Of a stretch of 64,000 nucleotides of DNA, positions 13,575 to 25,538 are shown piece by piece. The notes beneath the pieces were generated by a model. The model was not told the DNA's origin and ran no database searches. It saw only the letters and a program-made list of their open reading frames with translations. A program made the translations under genes and the position numbers. This stretch comes from Protula sp. h YS-2021 (taxonomy: Eukaryota; Annelida; Polychaeta; Sabellida; Serpulidae): NCBI GenBank assembly GCA_949752745.1, contig OX457031.1, forward strand, positions 45,899,257 to 45,963,256, written 5' to 3'. Each line of letters begins with the position of its first letter. Position 1 is the stretch's first letter.

Positions 13575-14770
13575 ACAGATTGCTCCAATTTCTTGAAATT
13601 AACTAAAATTCTCACCTACACATTCTTTTTCCGGTACCTCTGCTACGAATTTCTTTTTTCAGCATGGCCTTTCAAAATGGTTGGCCTGGCATAGAATATA
13701 CATTTCTTCCCAGGGTATAGTTTCTGAAATTGTAAAATTTAAGACAATTGTCACAACCAACAACAAGACTGTGATTTAGCTGATTTGGTTTATGCTTATT
13801 TGTACTGAAAGCTTTAATCATCAGACTATACTGCCTCTTTTTGGTTTCCTGAAACTTCCTTTGACACTTTGCATTCACCTAGATGATTGCTTGCATGACA
13901 ATCATTTGGGCTTTTACTAGTTTGATGTCTTGCAGATCTCTATTGCCGTCTCTCTCTCTCTCTTCAGGTCGTCTTTGAGTTTGTCAAGCGTTCTTTCTCG
14001 ATGATGCCCTTATCAGTTTGTGTCATATGTCTTCTTCTTTAACTGCATTCTGAAACCCACATTTCTAAAAAAAATTATACAAGGCTCTGATGCATGGTTC
14101 AACACTTTCCTCATTTTGCTGGTTGCATCCATAGAACTTCGCACGTTAATCTGCCTAGTTTACTGCTGGTTCTAAATATGCATCGAACTTTACCATAGAT
14201 GTTTTGTGTTGTTTCTTTGGCCTTCGACGGTGAAGATCAATGTGTTATAGGCTGTTTCTACTTGTACATCCATTGCGTAGGTGATGATTGCTGTCTGCAC
14301 TTTCTCATCTTTATTTTTATGTTTGGTGGCAGTGTAGGATTTGAATCAATTTTGTTTCTATTTTGGACAAGTCTGCGGTTTCATAAAATTAAATGTTTCT
14401 GGTGGATTGAAATTTGACACCATGTTATGTTCAAACTTTAGTGGATACGTTGATAGATGTGCTGTTGTTTCATTGATTTTAATGTAGCTGATTTTCCAAC
14501 ATTCAAGCCTGACATGACCACTTTTAGAGGAAGTGGTTATTCGCAGAACGCATATATCATAAAAAGCATTGTACTATGTGCTAAAGAGACCAACTGGCAC
14601 TACAAATTTGGACTGGTAAGTGGTCATGAGTTTCAAAGTAAATAAGTGTTATTTTATGAATGCCATTCCCAAGAAAAACGTCACTAACCGCTAGATGTAC
14701 AATCTCTGCATACATGTACTGGGTATTGTTGAAGATAACCCATGTCTCGGCCTCAGAATCTCTGTAATTT
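13573..14770. other. No recognisable gene
   Basis: T-rich sequence with short open stretches and a second short CT run near 13950. No family recognised. Confidence 0.4.
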
Positions 14771-14779
14771 AAAGTCGAG

Positions 14780-15352
14780 AAGCATGGTCAGAATACTGCA
14801 AACAAAGTAAGTATCGCTATTTGCCTGCTGTGCCGAAATTTCCCCAGAGGTTTGCCGTAAAATGTCCCTGATATACATGTTCCAATCTATGCTGGAATAT
14901 AGTAGCATCGTTTGGGATGCATATATCCAACAAGGCATCCATTGTTTTAAAATGTCTAAGATGCAGCAGCTCGGCTTATCATCTAAGAATTTTGAACGCA
15001 AGATCCTGGTTTCCTGACTCAAGGAGCTAGGATCCCGACACTACAGAAAAGATTGACTGTCTTCTACAATATCGCGAATGGACTGGCAAAGGCAGTACAC
15101 AAAAATGACTTTGGACAAAAGAAAGATAAAAACCAAGCACTATTCAAGATATGTAATAAACAATCCCATAGAAAAGAGTGTGAAACAAAACTCATACGCT
15201 TGTATCGAAACCAAAAGTGCGTATTGTGTAAAGTGCCAAAATTCATACTTTGTCAAAACACTGAATGTCTGGGATGCTCTGGATAACAGTATAGTGTACC
15301 AATCAACTTTGGATAATTTTAAAGAACGTGTGAAGGGTCATATGTTTCACTA
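14780..15352 (+). pseudogene. LINE reverse transcriptase C-terminal tail (jockey/CR1-like)
   Basis: Three plus-strand frames together give the usual LINE ending: SMLEYSSIVWDAYIQQ near 14888, then RIPTLQKRLTVFYNIANGL near 15030-15095, then FVKTLNVWDALDN...TLDNFKERVKGH closing at a stop at 15350. These match the LEYxSxVWDPY, LxxRRxxxRLxxFYKI and RTIxxWNxLPxxxxxxxTLxxFKxRV landmarks of LINE pol proteins. Frameshifts show it is dead. The upstream part is lost or unrecognisable. Confidence 0.75.
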
Positions 15353-16539
15353 AAAAATGACCTATTCCTCCGATCCATTCTATGCCCGAAAGTTATTCTG
15401 GATCGCATTTCAACAGATACAGAATATATGTCTTTATATAAAATTCAACCTGACAAAGGTTCTTAATTTAAATAATGTTTCTATGAGTCAGTCTTCTGAA
15501 AATACTGTAACTCTAATGTAATTGAATACAATACTAAGAGGACTTGGCAGTTTTGGCTAGACGTCTTGGTTCAAATGGAGTAACAACTTACTAACTTCTT
15601 ACACCGTTTGAAATCAGACCTCCAGCGAACGATCAGTTTTAGCCGTTGTTGTTCAAAAGATTTTTTGCAGAGGTCAGCTGTTTAATAACAACGGTTTTTA
15701 GCAAGTTTATTATTTTTTAGACTAAACCCTGTATTTTTGCATTTCAATGCAAAGTAGGTAAGTCTTAGAAAGGGAGTTGTGGTGCTTTATCAAATCTTTA
15801 AATTTGAGGATTCCCCATCATTTAACAAAACAAAAATTTGAAGTGTGTAAGACTACAAAAGCACATCATTATTCTTTAGGTACATATGTGGCATGTCAGT
15901 GCTCAGATTTCAATACTTTAGTGAAATCCTCCTTTATCGCTCCGTTTGATTGGCAGACGATAATAAGCCAGTAAGCCAATTTTCAATTTCGGGTCTTTCC
16001 GGTGGAGGTGTTGTTTCGACTGCAATATTTTGGGATAAATTATAAAGAAATGGTAAGGTAAAACACCAAAATTCTAATTTTCTTACAACAAGCACGCTTT
16101 CTTACCTACTTATGATTACTTATGACGTATTCTTGAGGACAAATTCACGTCACAACCTTACATCCACCAATGAGAATTATCATTTTCACCACGTGATCAA
16201 ACAGTGCCAGTGCTTGCGTCAGGGCAAAACGCATATTTTCTCACTGTTTTATACCAAATATAACATGGTATTTTTCTTGTTCAAGGCCGATTGCATACAT
16301 TTTGGCCTACTTGTCACATGCCAGGAAGTTAGTTCTTTAAATAGTTTTTACCGTTTAGAAAAATTTTATTACTTAACATAAATATCGAAGAATTTGTATT
16401 GGTATAAAACAGTGCGATAAACTCCAAATATCGCTGATTATGCCCTCAGTTACCCACAATGCATTGCATGAAGTTGTCCGCAAGAATGTGGATTCAGGTT
16501 CTATCACAGAACCTCTATATCAACCTCTTCTTTGGTGTT

Positions 16540-17295
16540 ACATTTAGGGTAATTCCGGATATCTAGATTGGCTCTGTAGTTATATTTCAACTCTTGATTG
16601 CTCGATAATTTATCTATTTTTGAATGTATTTAGAGATGGGGCCGACACTACATTTTCTGGTAAACTGTTCCACATATTTGCGATTCTTTGTGAAAAACCC
16701 ATGGGTCTATGTTTCCTATTAGCTCTGACTTTTCTCAGCATTTTACTGTATCCTCTTAAGTTTTCTGCGTCACGAAGTTCCAGTTTAGGTACTTGTTGGT
16801 CATATAATCCGTTCAAAATTTTGTAAGTTTCGATCATGTCGCCTCTTAAGCGTCTATATACCAATGTAGGTAATTGAAATTTCTTTAATCGGTCCTCGTA
16901 TGAAAGACCTTCAAGTTCTGGTAATGTCCTAGTAGTCTCAATGGCATCAATAAATTTCATTTTGTGTGGACACCACATTGAATTTCCATATTGCAGTTTA
17001 CTTTTTACTAAGGCCTTGTACAACTTAAGAAATGATTGTTTCTCCAGGTATTTGTATGATCGTCGTATCATTGCCAAAGTAGAGTTTGCCTTGTTTATTT
17101 TGTCATTGATGTGTTTGTCGAACTGTAGTTGATCGTCAAAAATAACGCCGATATCCTTTTCATGGTCTACTTTTTGTATTAAATGTGTGTCTCGCCAGAT
17201 TTTAGATAGTATTCATAATCACTATTTGATCCAAGGTGCATAGCCTTACATTTTTCGGGGTAGAATGTTAGTAAGCACGTTTCGCTGCATTCTGC
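16540..17295 (-). pseudogene. CR1/L2-like LINE reverse transcriptase tail
   Basis: On the minus strand, a block from 17290 (LTFYPEKCKAMHLG; VIFDDQLQFDKHIN, with a frameshift and a stop between) leads into the open stretch 17077-16610. That stretch has MAMIRRSYKYLEKQSFLKLY, LVKSKLQYGNSMW, LSYEDRLKKFQLPTLVYRR, GDMIETYKILNGLYD and RIANMWNSLPENVVSAPSLN, the standard C-terminal order of CR1/L2-type reverse transcriptases. About ten residues between DAIE and LPELEGLSYE are missing relative to the family. It sits inside the left arm of the foldback element. Confidence 0.85.
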
Positions 17296-17415
17296 TAATT
17301 TACCCGTCATATGATCTTTTAAAAACTATTTTACATATTATTCAGTCCCTTTAATAGCCAATATGTGAATGTGTTTCTGGCAAAATGGAAATTTGTTGAA
17401 TTTTGCCAGTTTTTT

Positions 17416-18180
17416 AGGCCCCAACCTTTCGGATTGGGGCCTATAGGTTTGGGGTGTCCCTCCGTCTGTCCGTTATCGCTTTTTTGTACACGCCATATCT
17501 CCGGTTCTATTCGCCGTGGAGCATTGATGGTTAGCTTAAATGAAAGGTCTCGACCTGGAGATGTGCCGTTTGGTATTTTGGTCAGATTCGGTCATTCGGA
17601 AGTGGTCAAATGGACCAAAATGGGCGATAATTGGCGTTCTAGGGAAATAAGCTTGTACACGATATATCTTTAGTTCTATTAGCCGCAGAACATTGTGAAT
17701 AGGCTCAACTGAAAGGTTTTGTCCTGTAGGTGTGACTTTTGGTCAGATTCGGTCATCCGGAAGTGGTCAAATTGAAAAAAAAATGCGATACTTGGCGTTT
17801 CAGGGAAATAAGCTTGTACACGCTTTATCTTTCGCTTCTTTTAGTCGCAGAACATTGAGAATAGGCTCAAATGAAAGATTTTGACCTGTAGGTGTCTTTT
17901 GGTACTTTTGGTCAGATTCGGTCATCCGGAAGTGGTCAAATTGACAAAAATGGCGATAATTGGCGTTTCAGGGAAATAAGCTTGTACACGCTATATCTTC
18001 GCTTCTTTTAGTCGTAGAACATTGAGAATACGCTCAAATGAAAGGTTTCGACTTGTAGGTGTCCTTTTTGGCACATTTAGTCAGATTCGGTCACCAGGAA
18101 GTCGTCAAAAGACTAAAATACTATACTTTTTAGCACTTTCGGCTGAATTCGGTTTTCGTTTGCGTTTCGGCTGAATTCGG
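17416..18180 (+). mobile_element. Hairpin/HINE-like element, GGCCCCAACC family (copy 1)
   Basis: Starts AGGCCCCAACC-TTTCGGA-TTGGGGCCT (hairpin), then ATAGGTTTGGGGTGTCC and a GTCYGTCC tract. Four ~150-bp internal repeats follow, with 'ggtcagattcggtcatccgg' and 'aagcttgtacacgc'. The distal GGTTGGG arm is present near 18178, but the terminal hairpin and ACTTGTT end are missing, so the 3' end is truncated. Confidence 0.8.
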
Positions 18181-18381
18181 TTGGGATAAGGATATAAAGA
18201 AATGATAAAAAACGGCAAAAATCAACAAAATTCCATTTTGCCAGAAACAGTCACATGTTGATTATTAAAGGGACTGAATCATATGTAAAATAGTTTTAAG
18301 AAGGTCATATGATGGCTTTATAAATTTGAAAGTGTGCATGTTGAAAGAAAATTAGAATTTTGATGCTTTTCCCTTATCATT

Positions 18382-18993
18382 AGGCCCCAACCCTTCGGAC
18401 TGGGGCCTATAGGTTTGGGGTGTCCGCACGTCTTTCCGCCTGTCCGTCATCGCTTTTTTGTACACACCATATCTCTGGTTCTATAGGTCGTAGATCATTG
18501 CTAGTTAGCTTAAAGGAAAGGTCACGACCTGTAGGTGTGACTTTTGGTACTTTTGGTCAGATTCGGTTATCGGGAAGTGGTCAAATTGACCAAAATGGGC
18601 GATAATTGGCGTTCTAGGGAAATAAGCTTGTACACACTATATCTTCGGTTCTATTGGTCGTACGGCATTGATAGTTAGCTTAAATGAAATGTTTCGACAT
18701 GTAGATGTGCCTTTTGGTACTTTTGGTCGGATTCGGTTATCCGTAAGTGGTCAAATTGGCCAAAATAGGCGATAATTGTCGTTTTAGGGAAATAAGCTTG
18801 TACACGCTGTATCTTCGGTTCTATTAGTCGTAGAACATTGAGAATAGGCTCAAATAAAAGGTCTGGACATGAAAATGAACCTTTTGGTACTTTTGTCGGA
18901 GTTAGTCATCCGGAAGTAGCCAAAAATTGACTTTATACCCTTTTGAATTTGGGGCGGTTGGGACCTGCTCGTGTTTCACAAATACTTACTTGC
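18382..18993 (+). mobile_element. Hairpin/HINE-like element, GGCCCCAACC family (copy 2, complete)
   Basis: A 5' hairpin AGGCCCCAACC...GGGGCCT, a GTCCGTC tract and three ~150-bp internal repeats are followed by the distal arm GGTTGGGACCT, a GTG-TTT-CAC mini-hairpin and ATACTTACTTG. It is inserted in the right arm of the foldback element. Comparison with the left arm gives a pre-insertion site of the type CATT-TCTTT and shows no target-site duplication. Confidence 0.88.
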
Positions 18994-19739
18994 TTCTTTT
19001 TAATTGATCCCAAAAAATTTGCAGTCGAAACAACACCTCCACCGGAAAACCCGAAAGTGCGAATTGGCTTATCCAACAGAGTTACTGACTGTATGGTCAG
19101 TCAGAACTTCACACACTAAATAGGTGTATGCACGAAAGTATCCATGAGCCTTTTGGTATTATTGGCAACCACATCTGAGAACTTATTTTGTTTCTGCCTG
19201 CTGTACAGACCGCGTGCAGGGTAGTAGCTCCAAGTCAACTCTTTCTTACACTTGTTCGGGATATCTCTGTCAGAGCTACGACGCCTTCAATTGTTCCGCC
19301 AGTAGGGGTTGGCTTCATTTCATCTTAGTTACGATTTCTTCATTCGAGTCTCTATTATTGAAACATTTACTTAGCTGTCAAATGTTTGTTTACATTTCGG
19401 CCCTCAAATATCATAGGATCAAAGTTAAGTGACCAGAAGTTTAAATAAAGGGGTAATAGATTATCTGTAAAATGTGTACTAAAATAACTGGAGGATGCAG
19501 AATTAAATCTAAACTTATTTTGTACACCCACGGTATATAAGTTTTGTTTTTTTCCCATGCTTTTCGAAATATCAATTCAAAATCCAAACCAAATTTCTTA
19601 AAAACATATGTCCTCTTTCTGATTGAATGTGGGGACACCTGCCTGATAGAAATTTTGGCGAAAACTACCAGTTCCTAAGGGACGTAAAGATATTCATATC
19701 GCCTTATTATTTTGACTTTTTTATTAAAGGCAGCGGACC

Positions 19740-21125
19740 TTAGTGCCTCTGTGGCTATTACTTTTTTGGCGAAACACCAAGTGTTGTACTGAAATCTTGA
19801 CTTACACCAGGTACGATAGGTTGGACTTGACAGTTGTGCGGTGTTCACACATCGCCATTTGTCGTAGTAACCTGTAACCTTGCACAGTGTAAATATATGT
19901 TGTCGATGTGCATGGTCATATTATTTTTGAAATCGGTGAAAATTGACAAAATGACAAATTGTCAAAAATTGCCCAAATTACGTTGGACTTAACAATTGTG
20001 CGATGTTTTATCCGCACCACTTCGCGTATAACCATTCATCGTTGTGACCTGCAGACTTGCACAGTGAAAATATCTACAGTAGATGCTGGCGAATCCGAAC
20101 GTAGCTTCCCCGAAATATCGCTTTATCCGAACAAAATAGCCCGGTCCCGACAAATTTCATCATGCATTTATACAAGAAAATTGGATTAACGATTTTATAA
20201 AAAAATCTGTCAAAAAAATTTTGATCATTATTTAGGTTAAATCTGAGTTAAAATCCCTGCAAAATTTTTAATACGTGGCATCAACAAGTGTACCAGTTTA
20301 CGGGTATGCTATTTCTGACACGCTGTGGGTACATGTCTCTTTTGCTACTCGGGCTTTTTGTTTTGTGACTGGGCCCTACTAACGCTCTATAAACAACGGG
20401 GGATTACTTCGGGGTCACAGTGCAAACACTGTCTGCAGGAATGATGCTCACTACACAGTAAGCTGATTATGTCATGGGCCTTGTGTCTGAATATGGCCCA
20501 GGTCTTACGTAAAATGTCTGATCTTGAGTAACGCCTGTTGTTTGTGTGAGTAGGTGCCTGATTCACAAACATTAAGATGTCGATGCAAGAATGTCAAGCA
20601 TGCTTATAAAAACCCCTTTCCTAACTGCTATTTCACCAAATTGAACATTGATTCAGAACAATAAACACTGCCTAATTAAGTGTTCAAATATGGCTAGCAA
20701 ACGGAAACGTGGCGACCTACAAACACAAGCCAGAAAATAATCGAAGACTTTTTCAGCAAGTTAGAATGATTGTTACTCCTATGATTTTGCTACATTTTGT
20801 GTTATTCAACTGGTTTAGTTTTGTTATATTCGACACACTGTTTTAGTCTCATTTAATGTTTGCATTAAATTTAATGCATTTTATCTGTGTTTAAAATTAC
20901 CACACTGCATCGAATCCCTCCCCATTCGGTTTATCCGAAATATTGTTAATCCGAACAAATTTCACCGGTTCTGACTTGTTCGGATTAACGAGCATCTACT
21001 GTATATTGTAGAAATGCATCTTCATAATATTTTGAAATATTTACAAAATGACAACTTGTCAAAAATAGCCATTTAGTACAAAGCAGTAGAAGGTCGTTTA
21101 GTGTGGCTTAAGTGTGCACATATTA
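19740..21125. repeat. ~180-bp tandem repeats interrupted by the pogo element
   Basis: The block 'ttggactt(g/a)acagttgtgcg(g/a)tgtt' ... 'acttgcacagtg(t/a)aaatat' ... 'ttttgaaat...aaaatgacaa(a/c)ttgtcaaaaat' occurs at 19811-19975 and again from 19983, where the second unit is split by the pogo element and continues at 21002-21075. It has the character of internal repeats of a hairpin element; its ends are not visible. Confidence 0.6.
20077..21001 (+). mobile_element. Internally deleted pogo/Tigger element with TA target duplication
   Basis: Terminal inverted repeats CAGTAGATGCT...AATCCGAAC (left) and the complement ending in ...GGATTAACGAGCATCTACTG (right) are flanked by TA on both sides. Further inverted Tigger-type subterminal repeats with TTATCCGAA motifs lie inside. 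At 20691 a transposase start reading MASKRKRGDLQTQARK is followed almost at once, in another frame, by a C-terminus reading QKIIEDFFSKLE and a stop. Only the two ends of the transposase gene remain. The insertion interrupts a tandem repeat unit, which confirms the boundaries. Confidence 0.87.
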
Positions 21126-21127
21126 TC

Positions 21128-21857
21128 AGTCCCCCGCCACCGCGCGTTGCGCGGAGCGGGGGAATTATGAAACAGGCCGTGTCCGTCCGTCTGTCCTTCT
21201 GTCTGTCCCCATCCATAGTGGTAAGTTTGCACGCGCCATATCTCAGTAACTAATATAGTTATTTCATTTCTTTCTTGCCCAGAGAGAGTACATATATTGG
21301 AGGTATGCAACGCGTGGTTATTTTTTTTATTTTTCTCAAAAATTGCCAGATTTTTGAAAATGTGCAATTGCCCCTATATATACTGGTAAGTTTGTACGCG
21401 CTAGATCTCAGTTACTATTAAAGGGATTTTATTTTTCTCTTGCACAGAGAGAGAGCGTATATTGGAGGTGGGCGATGCGTGGTTGTTTTTGATTTAGCTG
21501 GACAGATTTCAACCAAAATTGGTAGGTAGGATGGTGGGCAAAAGCACTTGACCTGATTAGGGTTTGGTGACCTTGGGTCAAAGGTCATTGTAACTTTTTT
21601 AAGGTCACTGAAACTTCTAAATTTTTCTCTTGTGGACACAATATCTCAGGTTGTGCGTCATGTGCACGCTGTTGTGGACGTGATATGTCAAGTTCGGCTG
21701 GACGGATTACAACTAAAATTGGCAGCTGGGTTGGGAAGCTAAGGATTTTGACCTGATTAGGTTTTGGTGGCCTTGGGTCAAAGGTCGTCACTCGAACTGT
21801 TTTATTTCAAAAACGGAGGTGCGGCGGGGCACTTAACCAGTTCACTGGTATACTTGT
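21128..21857 (+). mobile_element. Hairpin/HINE-like element, CCCCCGCCACC family
   Basis: A strong 5' hairpin (AGTCCCCCGCCACCGCGCG/ TTGCGCGGAGCGGGGG) is followed by GTCCGTCCGTCTGTCC. Internal repeats contain 'gctggacagatt(a/t)caac(c/t)aaaattgg' and 'ggtcaaaggtc'. A distal arm GGTGCGGCGGGG comes next, then a perfect 5-bp hairpin CCAGT-TC-ACTGG (21837-21848) and the end TATACTTGTT. Confidence 0.88.
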
Positions 21858-22254
21858 TTTCATTCGTCTTTCTTGCGCTTTCTTTAACATTCTTGCTGAT
21901 ACAGCAAAATCTTGTTATAATGAACACTCACGTGACTGGATGAAATGTTCACTGTATCAGTTTATGTATTTTAGCACGTAAAATTTCTCTCTTGCAGTTA
22001 ATTTTATCCTTTACTATAGACCTTTTTCGTTCGTTTTCCGGAAAATAACTCCAATTAGACAACGTTAGTCAGTCAATGCGACTGCCTGAATTTCAAACCT
22101 CTTGGTGCTTGCTGGAAAGTGATCATGCAAAACCAGCAAGAGCAGAGGTTACTCTCCAAAGGTATGAGCTAACTACAGTTTTAGTTAAAATGTCCAAGCT
22201 CAAGTGAATAGGGCAATTTGGGACCGAGTCAGCTGGTCATTTGTAGGTGTCCAC

Positions 22255-22970
22255 GGGTTACGGACCATACCCCCGGGACAATACCCCCCGAATGATACCT
22301 CCCCCGACAATACCCCCCAGACCATACCCCCCCCCTCGTGCCAATAACCCTCCCCCCCCAAACCAGAATATTTCCAATTTTCAGCGTTACAACAAAATGA
22401 AAAGAAAAAGTACAGCGACATGTTTTATTTACAGCGACATGTTTAATTTCTCTCCAACACTATGTTTAATCTTTAAATCGATATTTCGAGTCTGCGTCTC
22501 ATTGACAGTCAAACCTGCAAGTTCATAGTCCACATCTTTCAAAACTGAATATTGTGAGTAATTCTGTTGGGCAGCAGAATTAATTGCAATAAGCTGGAGC
22601 GCGAATTTATAATTGCAATTACGGAAGGTATGCATTAAATTGCATTTATAAACCTTTTAACTAGATCATAGAGGATTTTTTATGTACAATAGCTTTTATC
22701 AGTGGATCACATGAGACGAGTTGTAAGCGTTGTGGAACTGCAGTTATACCCCTTTCAACTACATCATAGCGAAATGGCTTAGCTTTTAAGTACAGATCAC
22801 AGAACTGTATTAGTTTGTTGTTCGTTAGTGAAAACCTTTAAAATGAAAATTGGGAAAAACGGTGGGGAGGGGGGGGGGGGTATGATCCTAGGGAGGCATT
22901 GTCGGGGGGGGGGGGGGGTTATCATCCTGGGGGGTATTGTCCTAGACCCGGTGTCCACTTTTGGGAGATG
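22255..22970. mobile_element. Second C-rich inverted-repeat foldback element
   Basis: Left arm 22255-22365 carries ACAATACCCCCC, GAATGATACCTCCCC and related blocks. The right arm, about 22855-22965, is its reverse complement, with GGGGGTATTGTCC, GGTTATCATCC and long G runs. It encloses ~490 bp containing AATTGCAATT-like motifs, as in the element at 3856-4640. No coding capacity. Confidence 0.75.
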
Positions 22971-22987
22971 TTCAGTAATGGGTTTTA

Positions 22988-25295
22988 AGCCCAGCTTACG
23001 TTACACATAACTGGGGTATTCCTATCGGTTTGCGGATGGTGTCCGCTAGTTAGTGGTTATTAGTAAACTTTGTTTCAAAATGCATCTCCTCCTACAATTT
23101 TAATCCGATGTCATTTATTTTTGGTGTGAGGCATTCCTAAAAAGTCGTGCATACGGCTTGTGCTTTACTAGTCCATCGGATGATCTTTTAATTTTGGGGG
23201 AATTTTTTAAGAAAAAATTTTAAAATGTATCTCCTCCTACATTTGTGACCCGATGTCATTTATTTTTGGTATGAGGCACCCGTAAAGGCTTGTGCTTTTT
23301 TAATCGATCGGACAATTTTTGTATTTTGAGGTAATTTTTGAAGCAAAAATTTCGAAAATAATTCAAAATGCATCTACTCCTACAATTATGAGTTGATGTC
23401 ATTTATATTTGGTGTAAGGCGTTTCAAAGCAGTCATACATACGGCTTGTGCTTTTTTAGTCGATCGGGTGATTTTTGAATTTTTAAGAAAAAATTTTAAA
23501 GTGTATCTCCTCCTACATTTTTAATCCAATGTCATTTATTTTTGGTGTGAGGTATCCCTTAGGGTTCGTACATATGGCTTGTGCTTTTTGTATTTTGGGG
23601 GAATTTTTGAAGCAAAAATCTCGAAAATAATTCAAAATACATCTACTCCTACATTTTTGAATCGATATCATTTATTTTTGGTGTGAGGCAGCCCTATGAG
23701 GTCGTGCATACGGCTTGTGCTTTTCTTGTCGATCCGAGAATTTTTGTATTTTTAGGAAATTTTTGAAGAAAAACTTCAAAATGCATTTCCTTCTACAGTT
23801 ATTATCCGATTTAGTTTATTTTTGGTATGAGGCATCCTTAGGTTGGTCAGGCATGCGACTTGTGCTATTTCGCTCGACTTGGGAATTTTTTATTTTGGGG
23901 GGAATTTTTGATGAAAATACCTCAAAATGCATCTTCTCCTACAGTTTTGATCAGACGTCATTTATTTTGGGATTAAGGCATGCTTAGGGTGTCGTGAATA
24001 CGGCCTGTGCTTTTTGAGTCGATCAGAGAATTTTGGGGGAAATTTTGAAAAAAAAATTCAAAAAGCATTTCCTACTACAGTTTTTTATCAAATTTCATTT
24101 ATTTTTGATATGAGCCGTCTCTAGGTGGTCATGCATACGACTTGTGTTTTTTGAGTGAATTGGAAAACTTCTGAATTTTTTTCTTAATTTTTGAAAAAAA
24201 AATTAAATGAATTTCATCCTACAGCGTATAAACTCAAGTTAAATGAACTGGCGCAGCAGTTAGATTTAACAGCCGCACATCGACGCAAGTTACATAAACA
24301 TGCGCAGTGGTCCAAAATAAGCACTGTGCATCGATGCAAGTTCAATAAACATGCGAACTAGTCCGAAAAAAGAATATAAGAACCGCGCATCGATGCACGT
24401 TAAATTAACATGCGCTGTGGTTCGAAATGCGAACTACGCGCCCACACAAGTTAAATAAACATTTGCACTGATCCAAAATAAGCACCGCGCATCAACACAA
24501 ATTAAATAAACATTCGCACTGGTCCGAAATTCGAACTGCTCACCAACGCAAATTGAATAAACATGCGCACTGGTCCGAAATGCAAACCGCGCACCAACGC
24601 AAGTTAAATAAATATATGGACAGGTCCAAAATAAGCACCGTGCATCAACGCAAGTTAAATAAACATGCAAAGTGGTCCGAAATGAGAACTGCGCATCAAG
24701 GCAACCTAAGGAAACGTGTGCACTTGTCTAAAATAAGTACCACTCATCGACACAAGTAAAATAAACATGCGCATTGGTCTGAAATAAGAACCGCACATCA
24801 ACACAAGGTAAATAAACATGCGCACTGATCCGAAATAAGAACCGCACATCAACACAAGGTAAATAAACATGCGCGCTGGTCCGAAATGCGAACCGCGCAT
24901 CAACGCAAGTTATATAAACATGTGCACTGTTCCAAGATGAGAGCCGCGCATCAATAAACATGCACACTTGTCTGAATCAGAACTGCGCATCGAGGCAAGT
25001 TACATAAATATGCCCACTGGTTCGAAATATGAGCGTTGCTCGAAGGTATCTATGACAGACTATTCAGTCTACCACAGATAAAAAAATCTGTTTCCCATTT
25101 TTCTGGGAAACAAATCTTTGTATGCATTTATCGGTCTATGTTCTGGCCCGGTGCTAAATTAATTATTGAGCGATCCTTTTGCCATCTCATCTTATGAAGC
25201 CCAATTTTTCAGGGAAATTCCCTTTGCTCATGCACGCTGGAATTAGTCTTATTGCTTTTCGTAAGCTGGGACTTTGTCCTTGGACAAACTTGTTT
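22988..25295 (+). mobile_element. Large composite hairpin/HINE-like element, CCCAGCTTACG family (copy 1)
   Basis: Starts AGCCCAGCTTACG with the hairpin partner CTGGGGT, then ATTCCTATCGGTTTG and a GTCCGC remnant. About eight ~150-bp repeats ('cgatgtcatttatttttggt...catacggcttgtgctttt') run to 24225. An array of 51-bp repeats follows (24240-25030), then a unique ~230-bp tail. It ends with the distal arm CGTAAGCTGGG (25260-25270), exactly complementary to the 5' arm, a perfect 7-bp hairpin TTTGTCC-TT-GGACAAA and CTTGTTT. The same order is found at 37661-41820. Confidence 0.9.
24240..25030. repeat. 51-bp satellite array inside the composite element (copy 1)
   Basis: The unit is of the form 'cgcaagttaaataaacatgc' then 'gcactggtccgaaatgcgaa' then 'ccgcgcatcaa' (51 bp), about 15 diverged copies. 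Because 51 is a multiple of three, both strands stay open for long runs (17-residue repeats such as HVYLTCVDARFAF on the minus strand). These are not genes. Confidence 0.9.
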
Positions 25296-25538
25296 ACTGC
25301 ATATAATGTACCTTACATCGGGGATCCTGTCTCAGTGAGACTCTAGTTTTTTGAAGATCTGCCAGAGATTGGCAAATGCCATGTTTCGAAATATTTTCGC
25401 TAAACAGGTTGTAAAATGTATGCATTTTTGCGATTCTGGAAGCCTTCTGATACTTGATTAACTAAATCTCGGCTAGTCGAATGTTCCTGAATGTTCGTTG
25501 CTCTTGGTTTCGCATTTTTAGACCCAAAACATAGCTTT

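Larger units (their letters stand above)
15968..19075. mobile_element. Long foldback (inverted-repeat) element interrupted by other transposons
   Basis: Left arm 15968-16106 plus 17297-17410 is the reverse complement of right arm 19075-18994 plus 18381-18180. Shared blocks include the outer GTGGAGGTGTTGTTTCGACTGCAA, an AAAATTCTAATTTTCTT block, the CAGTCCCTTTAATA block and CTGGCAAAATGGAA. The left arm is split by ~1.19 kb containing a LINE tail. The right arm is split by a hairpin element. The centre holds another hairpin element. The order of insertions follows from the interrupted symmetry. Confidence 0.75.
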
